Source: Trichaptum fuscoviolaceum
Lineage: Eukaryota; Basidiomycota; Agaricomycetes; Hymenochaetales; Trichaptaceae
NCBI GenBank assembly: GCA_910574455.1
Contig: CAJSYZ010000004.1
Span: 5,094,599-5,158,598 of the forward strand
DNA length: 64,000 bases
Direction of reading: 5' to 3'
A program made the position numbers and the translations under genes. The notes below the pieces were generated by a model. It searched no databases and was not told the DNA's origin. It worked only from the letters and a program-made list of their open reading frames with translations. The number at the start of each line of letters is the position of its first letter. Positions within the stretch are counted from its first letter, which is position 1. Below, one piece after another: positions 59,501-64,000 of this stretch.

Positions 59501-62500
59501 ACCTCCCGGGTCTAGCCGCAGTGAGTGCAAGGTCTTCGTTTCTTCTTCTTTTTCGTCCGCTCACCTTGTCTTGCCGGGGACGGTGAGATCAATTCCAGTC
59601 CTATTCTTGTCTCTGCCTCGAGCGAGCACTGAATGCAGCTCTATTTATGGAAGTAGCAAACCCCAGCGAATTACTCCTTCGGTGAATACTTCGCGTTGCG
59701 TGTGTACAGCACTCGCAAAGAGACTCCGGGGGATCGCCCGTCAGATGTCTCATCGCGCATGGAGGGGAAGCAACAAAAAATGCAAGAATAGTTTCGCGAA
59801 AGCGCTCTCCAGTATTTGAGTTTTGCTCTGCGTGAAGAAAAATTGATGAACCGATGCCGATCGCCTTTGTGGCTGCATCATATTTGATATCGGTTGTCCC
59901 GCAATCACTGCATGCATATGCAATTACAAGAGTCGCGGATACAGTGTTCTTGTACTTTTCTTTCTCATTCGGGAAGAGGTTCATACTGTACATTTTTTGT
60001 TGCATCTAACCTGCCACTGCAATAGTATACGATGTACGGCGTTAGACAAGTGTTACGGGAGCGCCGCTGCGAGCATGTGCAGAGTGTCTGCTAGCGTGAC
60101 TGGCCCGGCAGACTTGGACGAGCGCCCTGAAAATTTATGTGACACTAGCCTGAGGTTGAATGGCACTCAACCCAACCGGCCGGTCGGTTTCTTCTTGCGA
60201 GCGGGCGCTTTATTTTTATTGCCAGTGTATGGAATTCATATTTGGGCCATGGTGACAGCGCATGCGCATGCGTGCGGGCGGTGCAATTTGATGCGCAATC
60301 TAAACTTGAACGCAGCGTCACGGTCGCTCGCAGACTCGGACTCTCACGCGCTCGCCGCTCACTGGAAGGACCATGGCCGGGTGAGTACTCTTGGAACTCA
60401 GCTGTGGTTGACCATTGCCATTGTCATTGGGCGTGCGACATACTGTATGTTGGCCAAGTGGGACGATAGCCCGGGGTTCCCAGCAGAGGAGGCTGGAGTC
60501 AGGACTACAGTGTAGGGATAGTGATATAATGGGACGGATCAAACAAGCCCCTCTTCGGCTCCCACATCACTGGAAGCATAAAGGTTCCTGCCTGTTTAGC
60601 TTCCGGCTCACACATACATAGAGTGTATGGACATACAGTATGGACATAGTATACACTATAAGGGCATCAGAAACCACCCACCGTGAGGCATTACACCAAA
60701 TAAGCACCGGTTCCAATACAATATGTACATATGTGCATACACTCTGTGACTGTAGCCGCTATTGCACCGCCGCGAGGGCCGAGGGCCGAGGTCCCCCCAT
60801 CGATCAATTCCGATTCGAAGGCGCCCGTGGCGGTGTTATTTGATCAAATGATCAATTTTCGCTGTCTCTGTCTCTCAAGCTCTGTGTGCTACTAGTATGA
60901 TAGCTCGTGCTATAAATAAGTTAATCGGCTCGGAGAATGTTCACGCTGGACGAGGACGTCGATAACACCTTCGTCGCGAAGCATTCATTTTCTTCTTCAG
61001 CGTTCAGCGTTAGTAGCAATGGGTGCATATATTCTTCGCTTCGCTTCTGAGCTCTTGCCGCCACTGGACTCGGGCTTTAAAAAACTTCATTTTCATATTT
61101 ATTCGATATTCGATATCATTCGATACTCGATTCATCTCCCGCCGCTATGTTCTGGTACCATGCAATATGGAGCTACGTACTGTATGCGCACGAGCTCGCC
61201 CCGGGGAGGGGGGTCGACATTTACTGTACATACCGTAAGAAGCTCACGGACTCGAGGACCGATTGCGGATTCGACTGCTTTATGACTATGTATGGTGCCA
61301 TAAAAAACTGTTGCCCCTAGGAATGTAGTACAGCTTCAACGTATATCTCATTCCGTCTCGGCCATGCGTGGTACGTACACTCGATGTTCCGAGATATACA
61401 GTATGCAGATAGCGACCCGAAACGGAGGGCCTGGCGCCATCAACGCCATCGCCCGTGTGGGAGACATCAACCTGTATGACTCTGTTCCGGGTCGCTGTTT
61501 TCGCGCTTTGTGTCCGAAAGCGTTCATGGTGCAGTTTGTGCCCTGGTCCTGATTGTGGTGGTGCGCATTCAGTGCCGTGACGGCATAAATATGCAGTATT
61601 TGAAGAGGACGTCGACAGGCCCGATTGATATATCGGTTAGGGCGAGAGCCCCGAGTGCGCTCGGACGTGGGATACTGAATATAGCAATACATCTGTAGAT
61701 ACTACTGCACATTGAGCAAAGAAAGCCTGATGCTGAAGGTGGGTTGGGGCTGCTAGTACCCGGATGTAGTCACAATGTTCAATGTGGTCCTGGTATGATA
61801 GTTTGGGCTCGGGCGCGCCGACTCGGACTCGGACGCCCGTGGACGAAAGCGGGGGGAGCAAACCCGAATTGGAGGCTAGAGAGGTTCCCAACGTGTACGT
61901 GATGTCCTGAGTAGACTGTACATAGCTAGCAAGTACAATGGAGAAGCGCACTGTATGCGCGTATGTGAGACCTCGCCGTGGCCCGTGAGTCCTGTCAAAG
62001 GACGAAAGTGCGTTTGTGCATCCTCGGAAGGAAGCCGCTGCTTTGCGGGTCGCTTCTATCTATCCGAAGTCTGAGCTCGCTGACAAGTGCGCAATCAGTC
62101 TGGATAGAAGATAGTAGGAAGAAGTGAGAAGTAGGAAGGAAGAAGGACGATTCAGAGGAGAGCATATGCTATGGCTATGCTGGTGAACACGAGACTGAGA
62201 CTGGGACCGAGGTAACTCAGGTAGGTATACGACGAGAAAGGACGGCCGGACGCGCGTGCGCGAAGTATACGAGAACGTGGACTCAATTCTTTCATCCATA
62301 TTCATACGGATATAAGGTTGGGCTCGGATGCCAGTGTGGTTTGATGGGTGAGTATAGCATATATTTCGAAGCAGTCGAATTGAATCGAATGGACACTGGC
62401 AATGGCAATCGAGATCAGGCCCGGGTCAATGATGGGCTAGTGGCTGTCGGCTAATATCGGCTATCGGCAGACCAGAGAGAGAAGGAGGCGTCGGCTGGAA

Positions 62501-63629
62501 TTAGGCTTGCCGTAAGCTCCGTCGGCAGAGGGTCGTTGCTCAGGGCCGGTGTGATAAGCTACTTAACCTCCTCGTCCGCAACCGGCTAGCTAGCAACCCA
62601 GCTCGCCCCTTGCGTACACGCATACATACATACATAAATTTTGTATATAATTTTTATCCTGACAATCGCACGCACAACGCACGCCGAACCTGACCTGACC
62701 GAGCTTGGCCTGAGCAGTCCCGGGTCCGGGGTCTGTTCAAAAATCGAGCCAACCAGAGCTCACTGGCATGCTCGTGGCTCGGTAATTGGTTGCGCTTGCC
62801 TAGCGGGGATTGCGAGGCGGCGGGCGGAAATCGCATTGTTTTTTTTCTCTTTTTCGCACTTCGCCCGAGGCGGTTATTGTATTGCGGCCTCAGGCTATCG
62901 CGTATACAGAATAAAGCACTGACGTGTAGATATGTACCTGGATGCCTCGATTTTACTCCCGGCCGCGCAAGTGTAAGTGTGTGATGTAGCTGAATGCGGA
63001 TTCGGATTTGATTGGGGGAACGTGCGCGGATTACGATTTGGGGATGGAAGCTAATGGGCAACGAAGAAACAAGCAGCCCATAATCGCGTTCAACGCGTTC
63101 ACGTCGGCGACTACTGATGAGTTCGCGTTTGATGATCATCAAGGCTATGTCCGGAAGGGGTATCTCGCTCGGGTTAGGAGAACGAAATCCCATCGGCTGC
63201 AGCGTTGATCGCCGGTCGTGATGGGAAAGGGCAAAAACCCAGAAAACTGCAATGCCGTGCACCCGGGCGCTTCCCATCACGACATCGGCGAAATCGCCGC
63301 CCGAAAACATGCGGGGTTGCATCTCCGCATATGGCAAGATTGCGAGAAATGGTGCTTGATGAGGAAACTCGATTAAGGTTTTTCTTTTTTAAAAGCATGT
63401 ACTGCAACTGGACCCTGAGTTAGACCCCGGACCCCGAGAGACGGATGGGGAGAAAAATTTGGAGGACGGGTGGAAGGATTTGGATTTGGGTTGTGTGAGG
63501 AGTTGGAGAGAGATTGCGGATTTGGATTGAGTGGGTGGGTGCCCCTGTTCTGTTCCTCGTCTCAGTCAGTCGCAGCACCTGTCTGTCTGCCCCGTCCTTG
63601 CCCCCCTCCGTCCCTCTCTTCTCCTCGCC
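53600..63629. other. 10-kb region without recognised genes
   Basis: Open frames on both strands are short (longest 227 codons, minus strand 62654-63337, Arg-rich and low in conserved pattern). I could not link frames through splice sites into a plausible protein. There are microsatellite-like stretches, for example CATACATA near 62625. The region may hold lineage-specific short genes, non-coding RNA or a very long promoter for the gene that may start at 63630. Confidence 0.4.
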
Positions 63630-64000
63630 ATGCCTTCCAGCCGTAGGTGAGCTCCCCTTTCTCCCGCCCTTCGTCTCTTCCTTCGTCCGAGTCGCTTTTC
63701 TTGCGAGTCGAGGGAGTTAACGCGTCGCGTCACCCTGCCAGTGACGCGTTCTCTCCCTCATTCACACCCCCGATCACGATCAATTCTTGCATTTTTTGAA
63801 TTTTTTTAAAATTTTTGATTGTGTGTGTGGATTTGATATGAGCTACTATGACTAGGGCTATGGTGGCCTAGTGTTGGTGTTGTTGTTGTTGGTGTTGTTG
63901 TTGTTCTTTTTTGCTTCTCCGACCGCCGCTCCGCTGAGTTGCGTCCGGAGTGATGTGATGGGATGTGATGCGCTAATTCGCCGTCGCGGCGGTCCTGGTC
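63630..64000 (+). CDS. Possible 5' end of a gene (partial)
   Basis: A CT-rich tract (63560-63629), common upstream of fungal gene starts, leads to TCGCCATGCCTTCCAG. A 17-nt first exon (63630-63646, MPSSR) would end at a GTGAGC donor. The following DNA to the window end would be intron or further exon; it includes a (GTT)n microsatellite at about 63868-63906. The product cannot be judged. Confidence 0.3.

Noticed and set aside
62654..63337. Longest frame of the right third, 227 codons, minus strand
   Set aside because: Arg/Pro/Ser-rich with no conserved pattern and opposite to a promoter-like CT tract; likely chance in a GC-richer region.

Overview
This is fungal nuclear DNA, most likely from a mushroom-forming basidiomycete (Agaricomycetes). 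The genes carry many short GT-AG introns (about 49-80 nt), intact single-copy eukaryotic genes sit on both strands, and GMC oxidoreductase paralogues, a chromodomain Ty3/gypsy retrotransposon and hAT- and Tc1/mariner-like DNA elements are all present. I found no rRNA, no tRNA I would stand behind, and no CRISPR.

Layout. 0-6 kb is an ordinary gene block: epsilon-COP (coatomer, minus strand) diverging from an ankyrin + single AAA+ disaggregase of the CLPB/SKD3 type (plus strand). 6-22.3 kb is a graveyard of fragments of conserved genes: a Clf1/Crooked-neck pseudogene inside a 2.9-kb element with terminal inverted repeats (TIRs) and a target-site duplication (TSD), a 760-bp Tc1/mariner-like MITE, a kinase pseudogene, and a beta'-COP fragment abutting a TFIIF-alpha copy. 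That TFIIF-alpha copy is split by two solo LTRs, the first of which holds a nested 4.6-kb long-TIR element. 22.9-29.6 kb is a complete chromovirus-type LTR retrotransposon (minus strand, TSD TACGC). 29.8-30.1 kb is minisatellite-like.

30.4-41.6 kb is a minus-strand group of two FAD-dependent GMC oxidoreductases flanking a medium-chain (quinone-oxidoreductase-like) reductase and an orphan GMC 3' fragment, plus a 1.77-kb hAT-like element that has captured ING-family and F-box gene pieces. 41.6-44.7 kb has no gene I recognise. 44.8-50.8 kb returns to ordinary genes: acetyl-CoA acyltransferase (plus), a KLHDC4-like kelch protein (minus) and an F-box/LRR-like protein (minus). 51.3-52.0 kb holds a probable small multi-exon gene of unknown function. 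About 52-63.6 kb holds no recognisable conserved gene, and a CT-rich promoter-like stretch with a possible gene start lies at 63.63 kb.

The intact genes are housekeeping (vesicle traffic, proteostasis, beta-oxidation) or oxidative metabolism (GMC/MDR). The most unusual theme is repeated capture and decay of host gene fragments in non-autonomous DNA transposons: two independent 'Pack' type elements with visible TIRs and target-site duplications lie in one window. Exon boundaries were derived by hand and checked for reading-frame consistency; no database or alignment program was used.
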